Assembly (NCBI RefSeq): GCF_020524025.1
Contig: NZ_JAIVKN010000003.1
Location: 482,058 to 546,057, forward strand
Length of the DNA stretch: 64,000 nt
Direction of reading: 5' to 3'
Source of the DNA: Halobacillus litoralis
GTDB lineage: Bacteria > Bacillota > Bacilli > Bacillales > Halobacillaceae
Shown here one piece after another: positions 17,064 to 27,506 of this stretch. How positions within the stretch are numbered: position 1 is the first letter of the stretch; each line of letters opens with the position of its first letter. The notes under the pieces are model-generated. The model did not search any database, was not told the DNA's origin, and was given only the letters and a program-made list of their open reading frames with translations. The translations under genes and the position numbers were made by a program.

Positions 17064-18950
17064 TTAATAGGATAATTGGACAGGAGGATCTGTAACTATA
17101 CAATTTCTTCCTGATTCCTTTGCCTGATAGAGAGCACGGTCTGCCTGCTGGACAATCTGTTTTCTGGTGGGCCTGCTTCTATCGGCCTCCCAGGAAGCAA
17201 AACCGCAGGACACTGTTACAGCCGGATCTGTATTTGCTGCTATTTCCTGGCGGATAGAGTTCACTAATTCAAAAGCTTCGATTCTGTCTGTTGAAGGTAA
17301 ATATAATGCTAATTCCTCACCGCCCCAACGAGCAGCCAAGCCAGCCTGACCTACACTATCCTTTATTAAATGAGCCACCTGACAGATCACTTCGTCCCCG
17401 ACTTGATGACCATACGTATCATTTATACTTTTGAAGTTATCAATATCAAAGAGGATGAAATGACCACACCCATCCTGTTTCACATGATTCGCCACACATT
17501 GATCCAGATAGATTCTGGAATGCAGCTTAGTTAAATAATCCGTAACTACCGCTTTTTCCAACTCTTCTCTCAGCATTGAATTCGCAAAAGCAAGTGTGGA
17601 ATGCTGCACAAGAGATTGCAATAACTTGAAAGATTCAAAGCTGAAATAATATGGATCTTGATGTAAGACAATAGAGAGTCCACTTATATGCTCATGATCC
17701 TTCATAGGAACAGCCATTAAAGAACGGAAAGGAAAGTCATAACCATAGGACTTTGTTTTTAGGTCGCTGACGAAAAGCGGTCCTTTATGGTTCAGTAAAC
17801 CTTCTTCAATCGCATGTATAAAGCGTCCCGAATCCAGCGATGTAAAATAGTCCGAACTTCCTTCAAGTACTTTGTATCCGTTTTTGTCATCATACGTAAT
17901 AAAACCTACCTCATCGGCTTCAAAGGATTGTTCGATTTTATAAGCCATATAACTAATCTTTTCCGTTAATCTTGTATTGGAATTAAGCTTCTGGGATGTA
18001 GAGTTAATCAACTGAAGGTCACTGTTTAACTTTCTGGATTGTTGGTAAAGCTGCGCATTTTCAAGGGCATTGCCGGCGGTATGAGCGATATGGATAAAAA
18101 ATTCGATATCTTTCTTTGGAAAATATAAATAATGAGGCGGAACGACCTCCAGAACCCCATAAACCCCCTGCTTCCCTTTAAGAGGAGCATAAAGAAGCGG
18201 GCGACCTCCTTCGACGTTATCATCCATCTGTATTTCACCAGTTAAGTAGGCTTGCTTCTTTGGATCAGAGTCTGTGTCAGTGTCATAAATCAGTTCGCGG
18301 ACAGGCAGATCATGTACCGTTTTGTAGTCTTGGGATAACAATAAATAGTATTGGAAATCAGGGTGAACTTCTCTGAGCGTTTCGATAACTTCTCTAAGAA
18401 CCCCTTCCATATCTATAGAGGAATGAAAATGTGAGGTGACATTGTAGAGCAACTCATATTTTCTCTTCTCTTCCACGTTTTGATAGAAGGATTTCGCTTT
18501 TATCATTCCTTTTGCAATCACTTCCCCAAACCCATGAAGAGCCGAAATTCCAATTTGAAGATCATGTCCAGGTTCCATTATCAAAAATCCCATGATCCGC
18601 TGTTTTTGTTTAAGCGGTACCACCTTTACATCCCTGAAACCACCTTCAATAAATAGAAGATCCTTTATGTCATCCTCAGGTAATAAATACTGTCTATCTT
18701 TATCCATAACCTCATTAAACGAAAGATGTGTTCTTAGTGTCAGCGTCCTATCATCTTTCTCATTATATAAAATGAAGTTTTCCTTCCAGTCATCTAAAAA
18801 ATAGATAGAGCAGGCGTTTCCGTTTATCATGCTTTTAATCTCACTGGATAGTTTGACAAGAAATTCTTCAAAGGTATAAGCTGACTCCGTTAACAGTAAT
18901 TCAAATAAACGGCTTTGAAGTTTATTTTCAAAAAGCGATGGGACACTCAT
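17064..18950 (-). CDS. dgcP: GAF-GGDEF diguanylate cyclase, DgcP (YtrP) type
   Basis: About 628 residues. The N-terminal two-thirds hold GAF-like sensor segments; the C-terminal ~165 residues are a GGDEF domain with DIDNFKSINDTYGHQVGDEV and an active-site signature GGEEL near residue 545. The RxxD inhibitory I-site that normally lies just before it is not visible, so product inhibition may be absent. It makes cyclic di-GMP from two GTP. The position next to the fRMsr gene and rpsD matches B. subtilis dgcP. GGTGATTCGA places the start at the ATG at 18950 rather than three codons earlier. No transmembrane segments are seen. Confidence 0.9.
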   Translation of the reverse strand: MSVPSLFENKLQSRLFELLLTESAYTFEEFLVKLSSEIKSMINGNACSIYFLDDWKENFILYNEKDDRTLTLRTHLSFNEVMDKDRQYLLPEDDIKDLLFIEGGFRDVKVVPLKQKQRIMGFLIMEPGHDLQIGISALHGFGEVIAKGMIKAKSFYQNVEEKRKYELLYNVTSHFHSSIDMEGVLREVIETLREVHPDFQYYLLLSQDYKTVHDLPVRELIYDTDTDSDPKKQAYLTGEIQMDDNVEGGRPLLYAPLKGKQGVYGVLEVVPPHYLYFPKKDIEFFIHIAHTAGNALENAQLYQQSRKLNSDLQLINSTSQKLNSNTRLTEKISYMAYKIEQSFEADEVGFITYDDKNGYKVLEGSSDYFTSLDSGRFIHAIEEGLLNHKGPLFVSDLKTKSYGYDFPFRSLMAVPMKDHEHISGLSIVLHQDPYYFSFESFKLLQSLVQHSTLAFANSMLREELEKAVVTDYLTKLHSRIYLDQCVANHVKQDGCGHFILFDIDNFKSINDTYGHQVGDEVICQVAHLIKDSVGQAGLAARWGGEELALYLPSTDRIEAFELVNSIRQEIAANTDPAVTVSCGFASWEADRSRPTRKQIVQQADRALYQAKESGRNCIVTDPPVQLSY

Positions 18951-19110
18951 TCGAATCACCTATCTTCCTAAACGTAATTTTGAGTATATTGTACCATTAC
19001 TTCCTTCCCTTCAGAGTGACAAAATATGTAACATTATCGTTCTCAATCGGTTTTAAATATCACTTCAATATTTTTGTCGCCCTGATCTAATAGAAAGTAT
19101 AGTTAAGCCC

Positions 19111-19139
19111 TTGACTTAAACACGAAATAAACTTATACT
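19111..19139 (+). promoter_or_regulatory. Sigma-A promoter of rpsD
   Basis: TTGACT at 19111-19116 and TATACT at 19134-19139 with an ideal 17-base spacer. It is the clearest housekeeping promoter in the window and implies a transcript start near 19146. Confidence 0.85.
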
Positions 19140-19144
19140 ATTCG

Positions 19145-19327
19145 TTGTGTAAAATAAATGGCAGCCTATGTGAGCCGCCGTTGTTTTCATTTTGTTCCTC
19201 TATAAGGAGGTGCATCGTGTAACTCTCTGCTGCTGGGGCGATGGTGCATGAAAACATAATGAGCAATGGAACGAGGACACACTGTTTTTATTTTATGCAA
19301 AATAAAATAAAAAAGGAGGAAATCCCA
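19145..19327 (+). ncRNA. rpsD 5' leader, probable S4 autoregulatory RNA
   Basis: About 180 untranslated bases precede rpsD. GTTTTCAT near 19185 is perfectly complementary to ATGAAAAC near 19248, and a decoy ribosome-site-like AAGGAGGTGCATC lies between them. In B. subtilis, S4 binds its own rpsD leader to repress translation (established). That this leader does so is inference from position, length and pairing potential. Confidence 0.55.
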
Positions 19328-19930
19328 ATGGCACGATATACAGGTCCAACATGGAAAAAATCCCGTCGCTATGGTATTTCTTTAAGTGGAACAGGTAAGG
19401 AGCTAGAAAAGCGCCCTTACGCTCCAGGACAGCATGGTCCAAACCAACGTAAAAAACTTTCTGAATTCGGTCTTCAGCTTCAAGAGAAGCAGAAACTTCG
19501 TTTCATGTACGGTTTGACTGAACGTCAATTCCGTCGTTTGTTCGAAGAGGCTGGAAATATGAAAGGAATCCACGGTGAGAACTTCATGGTTCTTCTTGAA
19601 TCTCGTCTGGATAACCTAGTGTACCGCTTAGGTCTAGCTCGCACACGCAGTCAAGCGCGTCAGCTGGTTACTCACGGTCACGTTACTGTTGATGGTGGTC
19701 GCGTAGACATCCCATCTTACCGCGTAGCTCCTAATCAAGTGATCAGCCTTCGCGAAAAATCTCAGAAGCTAAATGTCGTTGAAGAGGCAATCGAAGTAAA
19801 TAACTTCGTACCAGAATACCTTACATTCGACGAAGACAAGCGTGAAGGAACGTACACTCGTTTCCCTGAGCGTTCTGAACTTCCTTCTGAAATTAACGAA
19901 GCTCTTATCGTTGAATTCTACTCTCGTTAA
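19328..19930 (+). CDS. rpsD: 30S ribosomal protein S4
   Basis: A 200-residue S4, full length and closely matching Bacillus S4 ([20 protein letters not shown] at the start, LIVEFYSR at the end). It is a primary 16S-binding protein that nucleates assembly of the 30S body; the S4 RNA-binding domain spans about residues 90-155 ([20 protein letters not shown]). The open frame extends 29 codons upstream, but AAAAAGGAGGAAATCCC directly precedes the ATG at 19328. As in Bacillus it lies alone, away from the main ribosomal operons, with its own promoter, leader and terminator. Confidence 0.98.
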   Translation: MARYTGPTWKKSRRYGISLSGTGKELEKRPYAPGQHGPNQRKKLSEFGLQLQEKQKLRFMYGLTERQFRRLFEEAGNMKGIHGENFMVLLESRLDNLVYRLGLARTRSQARQLVTHGHVTVDGGRVDIPSYRVAPNQVISLREKSQKLNVVEEAIEVNNFVPEYLTFDEDKREGTYTRFPERSELPSEINEALIVEFYSR

Positions 19931-19938
19931 TAGCTTTC

Positions 19939-19969
19939 AAAAAACCGCCCTCCCGGCGGTTTTTTTTTG
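19939..19969 (+). terminator. Terminator of rpsD
   Basis: AAAACCGCC / GGCGGTTTT stem followed by an unbroken T run, ten bases after the rpsD stop. Confidence 0.92.
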
Positions 19970-20051
19970 CTTTTTTTAAAATGGTTGATCCCGCTCCTTC
20001 TTCATGACTCCATTATATACTTCTAAGCACTCCACTTCCTTATCTACACAA

Positions 20052-20086
20052 GAAAGCGGAGCTCCTGGAGAGCCCCGCTTTTATTA
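20052..20086 (-). terminator. Terminator of tyrS
   Basis: The stem AAGCGGGGCTC / GAGCTCCGCTT on the minus strand next to the tyrS stop codon; the following T run is short. Confidence 0.65.
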
Positions 20087-20087
20087 G

Positions 20088-21365
<1,278 letters not shown>

Positions 21366-21428
21366 CTACAAATTTTTCAGGTTGAGCTATGGCTGAAGGT
21401 ACGTTAAAGATGAATATTCTGAAAAAAC

Positions 21429-21660
21429 AAAAAGACCCCCTCCCTTGTAAAAAGGGACGAGGTCTTTTCGCGGTACCACCCTTGTTGCACAAAATCTGTG
21501 CCACTTCTATCGATAACGGTTTATTCCACCGTCTTCTGATTCTTACCAGAAGATTGCTCCAGGTCGTAATTCAAGAACAAATATGCACCGACTTCCACCT
21601 ACCGTCAGCTCTCTGAAACAGGGATTTGTTCTCTACTCCAATCCTTCAACGCACTCATAT
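21429..21660 (-). promoter_or_regulatory. Tyrosine T-box riboswitch upstream of tyrS
   Basis: Read on the minus strand, AAGGGTGGTACCGCG is the invariant T-box antiterminator sequence that pairs with the uncharged tRNA acceptor end. It is followed by a terminator stem (GACCTCGTCCC / GGGAGGGGGTC) and T5. In stem I, GAATTACGACC carries UAC, a Tyr codon, in the specifier-loop position, agreeing with the downstream gene. Uncharged tRNA-Tyr should therefore allow readthrough into tyrS. The 5' limit is approximate; TATACT near 21670 is a possible -10. Confidence 0.93.
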
Positions 21661-21743
21661 TCAACTAGTATAATATTTATCACATCTCACTAAAAAAAGC
21701 AACAAGCCCGCGGGATGTAATCATGTCCTATTGTAAATGGGTA

Positions 21744-21752
21744 TGTTATAAT
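21744..21752 (+). promoter_or_regulatory. Probable extended -10 promoter of the class A PBP gene
   Basis: TGTTATAAT, a consensus extended -10 element, lies 30 bases before the start codon. No good -35 is visible at the right spacing, which extended -10 promoters tolerate. Confidence 0.5.
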
Positions 21753-21781
21753 ATTGTTGGATTTTTTAGGAGGTATTATTC

Positions 21782-24700
21782 ATGTCTAATAACCAAAAGA
21801 ACGGTCGAAATAAACTGGATTTCCGGTCTTTGTGGAAGAAAGGAAGCATCCAGAAGAACAGCCGGATCACATATGATGTCGTATGGAACGTGCTTTTATT
21901 TTTCATCATTATTGGTGTGATCGGTCTTTTCTTTGCCGGTGGAGTGGGTGCCGGATACTTTGCATCCCTCGTCAAAGATGAACCTATCCGAAGTAAAGAG
22001 GAAATGAAAGAGAACATTTACAATTATTCAGAAACTTCTACCATGTTCTTTACAGGTGGACCTGAAATTGGTGATGTCAGCTCCGACCTTTACCGTGAAG
22101 AAGTTAAGCTTGGAGAAGTCAGCAGCTATTTAAAAAATGCTGTAGTGGCTACAGAGGATGAATACTTCAAAGAACATAAGGGTGTTGTCCCTAAAGCCAT
22201 TATGAGGGCTGTTGTCCAGGAAGTGACAAACTCATCTGTTAAAACAGGAGGCAGTACACTAACTCAGCAGCTCGTCAAAAATCAGATCTTAACTAATGAG
22301 GTATCCTTCGAGCGAAAAGCGAAGGAAATGCTTCTCGCCCTAAGAGTCGAACGATTTTTTGACAAAGATGAGATCCTCGAAGCCTACCTCAACATCGTTC
22401 CTTTTGGCAGAAATTCAAACGGTCAAAATATCGCCGGCGTACAAACAGCAGCCCAAGGTATTTTCGGTGTAAGCGCAAATGAACTGAGCCTTCCTCAGGC
22501 GGCCTTCATTGCCGGCCTGCCACAGGCCCCGTTCGGCTATACACCTTTTAACAATGACGGGACAGTGAAGAGCCAGGAAGAACTGGAGCCCGGTATAGAC
22601 CGAATGCATGAAGTGCTTGAACGAATGCTTGAGGCGGAATATATTACAAAAGCAGAATATGATACAGCTATGGACTTTCAGCTGAGTAAAGAGACACTTG
22701 CAGAGCCGAAAGCCACGGCAAATAGTAAATATCCTGCGATCAATCAGGAGATTCAAACAAGAGCTAAAGAAAAAATCAAAAAATACCTGATAAAAGAAAA
22801 CGGTCATACAGCTGAGGATTTAGCAGAGGACGAAGAACTCAGAAAAGAATATGAAGAACTCGCAGAGCGCGAGCTGACCACCGGCGGGTATCAAATCCAT
22901 ACGACACTAGATAAAAAAATCTATGAAACAATGGATAAAGTCAGAGCAGCCTACAACAATGACTCCTGGCCTGGAAGAACTGATTATGTGAAAGATGAGA
23001 ATAACAACCGAGTCGTAGACGAAGAAACTGGAAAGTATAAGACGGTGTATCGCAAGCTGCAGCTTGGCAGTGTCTTACTTGAAAATTCAACGGGTCGGAT
23101 CCTTGGTTTTATCGGTGGCATCGATTTTGAAGACAATCAGGTGAACCACGCTAACTCCCAAAGATTAGTCGGAAGTACAATTAAGCCACTACTCGTTTAT
23201 GGTCCAAGTATTGACTTAGGCGCTGGACAGCCTGGTTCTGTCTACGCTGATGTGCCTTACAAATACCGTGAAAATGGCAAACCAGTAAACAACTATCCGA
23301 AAGGGTATCACGGGTTTGTATCTATGAGGCAGGCTTTATTAAAGTCCTATAATATTCCTGCTGCAAAACAATTTTATAAAATTAAAGACCAAAAACCGGC
23401 AGAAAATTATCTAATGAAGATGGGGTTCCCTTACGGCCATAACTATGAATCCTCCGCCCTTGGGACAGATGGTTATACAGTTGAAACCAATGCCAACGGA
23501 TACTCTACACTAGGAAATATGGGTAAGTATGTCGATGCCTTTATGATTGAAAAGATTGAAACCAGAGATGGAGAAACCGTATATGAGCATAAATCGAAAC
23601 AAAACGACGTCTTCAGTCCTCAGGCAGCCTACCTGACGCTCGATATGATGAGAGACGTCCTTAAGCCAGGCGGTACTGCTTCAATGGTTAAAGGGTTATT
23701 AAATAACCGTGGTGTTGACTGGGCTGGTAAGACAGGTACGTCAAATAATCGCGTCGACTCTTGGTTTATGGCAACAAACCCTAACGTAACAGTCGGCATG
23801 TGGACGGGGTACAGTGTTGGAGGAGCAATTCCTCAAAATGACTATTATAAACGGACACAGAGGTTATGGTCTGATGTAGTCAATGCTGTTTCCAAGGTTC
23901 AACCTGAGCTCATGATCCCCGACAAACGTTTTGAAAGTCCAGGCGGCCTGGTAACAAGATCCTACTGTGCAACGTCCGGTTTGTTAGCATCTGATTTATG
24001 TTCATCTTTAGGACTTGCTAAGCAGGATCTATACTATGCTAAATATGCCCCTACCAAAGTTGACGACAGCTTAATAGGTGGAGATTTTGTTTCAGTTAAA
24101 GGGAAAATCGTTCAAGCTGGTCCTAACACTCCCCGGGAATTCATTAAGGACGGCGGCGGAGTTACGTTAAGTCCTGAATTCCTTAAGGAGAATGGTTATA
24201 CAAGTAAAGAAATATTAAGACACTTAATACCTGATACGTCCAGATGGAATAAGGTAACCCTTCCATCCTCTTCATCAATAGGATCCACCGCTTCCTCTAT
24301 TGATAATGATGGTCAGGCTCCGGCTGTTCCTAAATCTGTATCAGCAAACAGTTCAACAATCAGCTGGAACCCTTCAGCCAGTAAGGATGTTGTGGGATAT
24401 CGCGTCTACCAGGCTTCCACACCTGGAGGTTCCTTCTCGTTAGTCGGGAGCACCCGTAAGACTTCCTTACCCTTCTCAGGAGATGAAGGAATTTACGCAG
24501 TACGTGCTGTAGATTACTTCGGTCAGTCATCCGGCCTGTCATCGACTATTACTGTCGGCAATCCAGGAGCTCCTGCTGAGGAGACCTCCGGAAATTCCGG
24601 TAGTGAGAATGATTCAGGCGGCTCAGGTGATGAGGATAACTCAGGTGACTCTGATGAAGAGAATGAGAACAATGGTTCCGACTCCTCCAATGATGACGGA

Positions 24701-24835
24701 GGAAATAATGACTCTGACGACTCTAATGGAGACGGATCTTCCGAAGACTCAGACGAAAGCTCTGGTGATAGCGGGTCAAACGATTCAAGTGAAGATAACA
24801 GCAGTACAGACGACAATGCAGACAGTGTCGAATAA
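21782..24835 (+). CDS. Class A penicillin-binding protein with FN3 domain and acidic tail
   Basis: A 1017-residue bifunctional peptidoglycan synthase. One transmembrane anchor is at about 33-62. The GT51 glycosyltransferase at about 85-290 has EDEYFKEHKG (E125) and GGSTLTQQLVKN. The transpeptidase at about 420-715 has SxxK as S465-K468, SYN at 522-524 and KTGT at 650-653, all intact. A fibronectin-III-like domain spans about 847-926. The last ~85 residues are almost only Ser, Asp, Glu, Gly and Asn, unusually acidic. AGGAGGTATTATTC precedes the ATG. It is monocistronic, divergent from tyrS, and occupies the place where B. subtilis has acsA. Exact PBP class name (1A, 2c or 2d type) is uncertain. 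Confidence 0.93.
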   Translation: MSNNQKNGRNKLDFRSLWKKGSIQKNSRITYDVVWNVLLFFIIIGVIGLFFAGGVGAGYFASLVKDEPIRSKEEMKENIYNYSETSTMFFTGGPEIGDVSSDLYREEVKLGEVSSYLKNAVVATEDEYFKEHKGVVPKAIMRAVVQEVTNSSVKTGGSTLTQQLVKNQILTNEVSFERKAKEMLLALRVERFFDKDEILEAYLNIVPFGRNSNGQNIAGVQTAAQGIFGVSANELSLPQAAFIAGLPQAPFGYTPFNNDGTVKSQEELEPGIDRMHEVLERMLEAEYITKAEYDTAMDFQLSKETLAEPKATANSKYPAINQEIQTRAKEKIKKYLIKENGHTAEDLAEDEELRKEYEELAERELTTGGYQIHTTLDKKIYETMDKVRAAYNNDSWPGRTDYVKDENNNRVVDEETGKYKTVYRKLQLGSVLLENSTGRILGFIGGIDFEDNQVNHANSQRLVGSTIKPLLVYGPSIDLGAGQPGSVYADVPYKYRENGKPVNNYPKGYHGFVSMRQALLKSYNIPAAKQFYKIKDQKPAENYLMKMGFPYGHNYESSALGTDGYTVETNANGYSTLGNMGKYVDAFMIEKIETRDGETVYEHKSKQNDVFSPQAAYLTLDMMRDVLKPGGTASMVKGLLNNRGVDWAGKTGTSNNRVDSWFMATNPNVTVGMWTGYSVGGAIPQNDYYKRTQRLWSDVVNAVSKVQPELMIPDKRFESPGGLVTRSYCATSGLLASDLCSSLGLAKQDLYYAKYAPTKVDDSLIGGDFVSVKGKIVQAGPNTPREFIKDGGGVTLSPEFLKENGYTSKEILRHLIPDTSRWNKVTLPSSSSIGSTASSIDNDGQAPAVPKSVSANSSTISWNPSASKDVVGYRVYQASTPGGSFSLVGSTRKTSLPFSGDEGIYAVRAVDYFGQSSGLSSTITVGNPGAPAEETSGNSGSENDSGGSGDEDNSGDSDEENENNGSDSSNDDGGNNDSDDSNGDGSSEDSDESSGDSGSNDSSEDNSSTDDNADSVE

Positions 24836-24848
24836 ACATCTTACTTTT

Positions 24849-24889
24849 AGAAAATCCGATCGGAATACCCGATCGGATTTTCTTTTTGA
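24849..24889 (+). terminator. Terminator of the PBP gene
   Basis: AAAATCCGATCGG pairs with CCGATCGGATTTT across a short loop and is followed by CTTTTT. Confidence 0.92.
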
Positions 24890-24972
24890 CTATTTATGAA
24901 AAATAAATAATTTAATGTATAATGAAGGAAATTGGTCTATTAATCTAACAAACTTTCACAGGTGGTGAATGA

Positions 24973-25620
24973 ATGTATCATGAAAAAACCTATCATTACG
25001 ACGCCTTCGATTCGGAGCATGGCCCTATAATAATAGAGGGACCATTATCGTCGGAAGAACTTTCCAAGTACTCCTTCAATGAAGGACTTGTCGCCTTCAG
25101 GCCTCCTGAAAAACAATTCGAAGCAGTAAAAAGCATCGCTGATTTCGAAGAAGGTCGGATTATCGTAGCCAGAAATCACGAAGAGATCATCGGTTACGTA
25201 ACCTTCCTCCATCCCGATCCTCTCGAGCGATGGTCAGAAGGTAAAATGGAAGACCTTCTGGAGCTTGGAGCTATTGAAGTAAGTCATAAGTTCAGAGGGT
25301 ATCGTATTGGATCCCGTCTGCTTCAAGTTTCCATGATGGATGACTATATGGAAAATTACATTATTATTTCTACAGAATACTATTGGCACTGGGATTTAAA
25401 AGGGACCGGTCTAAATATATGGGACTATAGGAAAGTCATGGAGAAAATGATGGCTGCGGGAGGATTAACTCCAGCTCCTACCGATGATCCCGAAATCATC
25501 TCTCATCCTGCCAACTGCTTAATGGTAAAGATCGGAAGCAGAGTTCCTGAATCTTCCGTTGAGATGTTTGATAAGCTTCGCTTTTTGACGAGACATCAAT
25601 ATCGCCAGACAAGGAGGTAG
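24973..25620 (+). CDS. acuA: Protein acetyltransferase AcuA
   Basis: 215 residues, a GNAT-fold acetyltransferase matching AcuA. It acetylates the active-site lysine of acetyl-CoA synthetase AcsA and so switches it off (established in B. subtilis). The GNAT core is seen in GRIIVARNHEEIIGYVTFLHP, LGAIEVSHKFRGYRIGSRLL (the R/QxxGxG/A acetyl-CoA motif) and YYWHWDLKGTGLNIWDYR. It is the first gene of acuA-acuB-acuC, with acuB four bases after its stop. The ribosome site CAGGTGGTGAATGA is close to the ATG. The substrate gene acsA is not in this window. Confidence 0.93.
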   Translation: MYHEKTYHYDAFDSEHGPIIIEGPLSSEELSKYSFNEGLVAFRPPEKQFEAVKSIADFEEGRIIVARNHEEIIGYVTFLHPDPLERWSEGKMEDLLELGAIEVSHKFRGYRIGSRLLQVSMMDDYMENYIIISTEYYWHWDLKGTGLNIWDYRKVMEKMMAAGGLTPAPTDDPEIISHPANCLMVKIGSRVPESSVEMFDKLRFLTRHQYRQTRR

Positions 25621-25624
25621 TTCT

Positions 25625-26272
25625 ATGTTAGTCGAGGAAATGATGAAAGAAAAGGTAATTACCCTCTCTTCAGAAGATACGATTGAAACGGCATTAAAAC
25701 TACTTCACGAATACCACATTCGACATATTCCTATCATAGATAAACAAAGCCATGTGATCGGCATCGTATCAGATCGGGACGTAAGGGATGCCAGTCCATC
25801 TATTTTTGAGAAAGATGCTGTTCCTGATGAATTGCAAAACCCTATAAGTACGATCATGACTTCACCAGTAACAACTGTCCATCCTCTTGATTTTGTTGAA
25901 GAGGTTGCTTCTATTTTTTACGAACAGGAAATTGCCTGTGTCCCCGTTACGAGAAACGATAAACTGGTAGGTATTATTACTGAGAAAGATATGCTCTACA
26001 CATTAATTCAATTGACAGGTACACATGTCCAAAGTTCTCAAATTGAAGTGAAAGTCGTAAATAAACCCGGCATACTGCCTCAAGTAACCCAGGTTTTTGG
26101 AAAACGAAAGGTAAACATAAGCTCTGTACTTATTTATCCCTACAAACCGGATCCTAAGTATAAGATCATTGTGGTACGTATCCAAACAATGAATCCACTC
26201 CCGACGATAGAGGATTTGAAGAACGAGGGGTACGAGGTTTTATGGCCGAAGATGCCGGGGATTCCATCATGA
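25625..26272 (+). CDS. acuB: CBS-ACT domain protein AcuB
   Basis: 215 residues. Two CBS repeats fill about residues 1-135 (MMKEKVITLSSEDTIETAL and MTSPVTTVHPLDFVEEVA mark their beginnings), followed by an ACT domain at about 140-210 (EVKVVNKPGILPQVTQVFG). CBS pairs commonly bind adenine nucleotides and ACT domains small ligands, so AcuB is likely an energy or metabolite sensor in the acetoin/acetate utilisation operon; its mechanism is not established. AAGGAGGTAGTTCT gives a strong ribosome site. Its stop overlaps the acuC start as ATGA. Confidence 0.92.
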   Translation: MLVEEMMKEKVITLSSEDTIETALKLLHEYHIRHIPIIDKQSHVIGIVSDRDVRDASPSIFEKDAVPDELQNPISTIMTSPVTTVHPLDFVEEVASIFYEQEIACVPVTRNDKLVGIITEKDMLYTLIQLTGTHVQSSQIEVKVVNKPGILPQVTQVFGKRKVNISSVLIYPYKPDPKYKIIVVRIQTMNPLPTIEDLKNEGYEVLWPKMPGIPS

Positions 26273-27438
26273 GCTGCAATACAGGATTTGTTTATTCCAA
26301 TGATTTTACGACTTACCGCTTTAAAGATGATCATCCATTCAACCAAATGAGGGTTGTACTTGCTAAAGAGCTTCTCGAAGCCACAGGGATCCTTGAAGAG
26401 AAACATAAAATTACCCCAAGACTGGCCACAGAAGAAGAATTAGCACTCGCTCATAGTAAGCCTTACATTCAGGCTGTAAAGAAAGCTGGCCAGGGCTTAC
26501 TGTCCGAAGAAGAAGGACTTGAATATGGCATAGGCACAGAGGATACTCCAATGTTCAAGGGGATGCACGAAGCCTCACAGCTCCTTGTCGGCAGTACTCT
26601 ATCTGCTATTGACGCTGTGCTGGAAGGCAGGGTGGAACATGCTTTAAACCTGGGTGGCGGCCTTCACCATGGCTTTGAGCGTAAAGCTTCAGGGTTCTGC
26701 ATTTATAATGATGGGGCTGTGGGAATTAAATACATACGAGAAAAGTATAACTATAAAGTATTGTATGTAGACACAGATGCTCATCATGGTGATGGGGTGC
26801 AGTGGGCTTTTTACGACGATCCGAACGTCTGCACCTTCTCGATCCATGAAACAGGCCGTTACCTTTTTCCAGGGACGGGAAATGTAAATGAACGGGGGTT
26901 AAAAGAAGGTTATGGCTACTCCTTTAACCTGCCTATCGATGCTTTTACCGAAGATGAATCGTTTATAGACATTTATGAATCCGCTTTCAGGGAGATTGCA
27001 GACTATTTTAAACCCGATGTGATTGTTACTCAAAACGGGGCAGACGCTCACTTTTTAGACCCACTGACCCATTTGTGTTCTACTATGAATATATACGAAC
27101 ACATACCAAAGGTAGCTCACGAACTTGCACATCAGTATTGTAACGGAAAATGGATTGCCCTCGGGGGTGGCGGCTACGATATATGGCGGGTCGTTCCCCG
27201 TGCCTGGGCGCAAATTTGGAGTGTCATGACAGAAGGTGAGCCACTTACAGGAAACCTTCCTGAGAAATGGTTGGAAAAGTGGCAGGAAGAATCTCCTGTC
27301 TCCCTGCCTTCCACTTGGAATGACCCTGCAGATGCTTATAAACCGATTCCAAGAAAAGCAGAAATCACAGAAAAGAATAATAAACTGTTGGAGAAAGCTT
27401 TACAATTAATTCACAATCAAAAGAAGTTTAATTCCTAA
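26269..27438 (+). CDS. acuC: Histone-deacetylase-like protein deacetylase AcuC
   Basis: About 389 residues of the arginase/HDAC fold. Zn and catalytic residues lie in DTDAHHGDGVQWAFYDD, NLGGGLHHGF, QNGADAHFLDPL and LGGGGYD, all intact. AcuC counteracts AcuA, deacetylating and reactivating AcsA (known in B. subtilis). An in-frame ATG nine codons upstream exists at 26242, but the ATG at 26269 forms an ATGA overlap with the acuB stop, the normal coupled arrangement, so it is preferred. The operon ends at a terminator shared with the converging motS. Confidence 0.93.
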   Translation: MSCNTGFVYSNDFTTYRFKDDHPFNQMRVVLAKELLEATGILEEKHKITPRLATEEELALAHSKPYIQAVKKAGQGLLSEEEGLEYGIGTEDTPMFKGMHEASQLLVGSTLSAIDAVLEGRVEHALNLGGGLHHGFERKASGFCIYNDGAVGIKYIREKYNYKVLYVDTDAHHGDGVQWAFYDDPNVCTFSIHETGRYLFPGTGNVNERGLKEGYGYSFNLPIDAFTEDESFIDIYESAFREIADYFKPDVIVTQNGADAHFLDPLTHLCSTMNIYEHIPKVAHELAHQYCNGKWIALGGGGYDIWRVVPRAWAQIWSVMTEGEPLTGNLPEKWLEKWQEESPVSLPSTWNDPADAYKPIPRKAEITEKNNKLLEKALQLIHNQKKFNS

Positions 27439-27506
27439 TAAATATAGGTCAGAAAAATATCTCCCAACAAGTCAATTCTAAATAAAATTTCTATTTTCCT
27501 GAATAA

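Noticed and set aside
21782..24835. Naming the PBP gene ponA, pbpF or pbpG
   Set aside because: The domain set fits class A PBPs in general; the FN3 domain and tail do not decide which Bacillus paralogue it is.
24523..24899. Long Ser/Pro/Glu- and Met/Thr-rich frames on both strands
   Set aside because: They are alternative readings of the low-complexity acidic tail of the PBP gene.
24886..24923. TTGACT and TATAAT before acuA
   Set aside because: The two hexamers are 26 bases apart, too far for one sigma-A promoter; the real acuA promoter is unclear.
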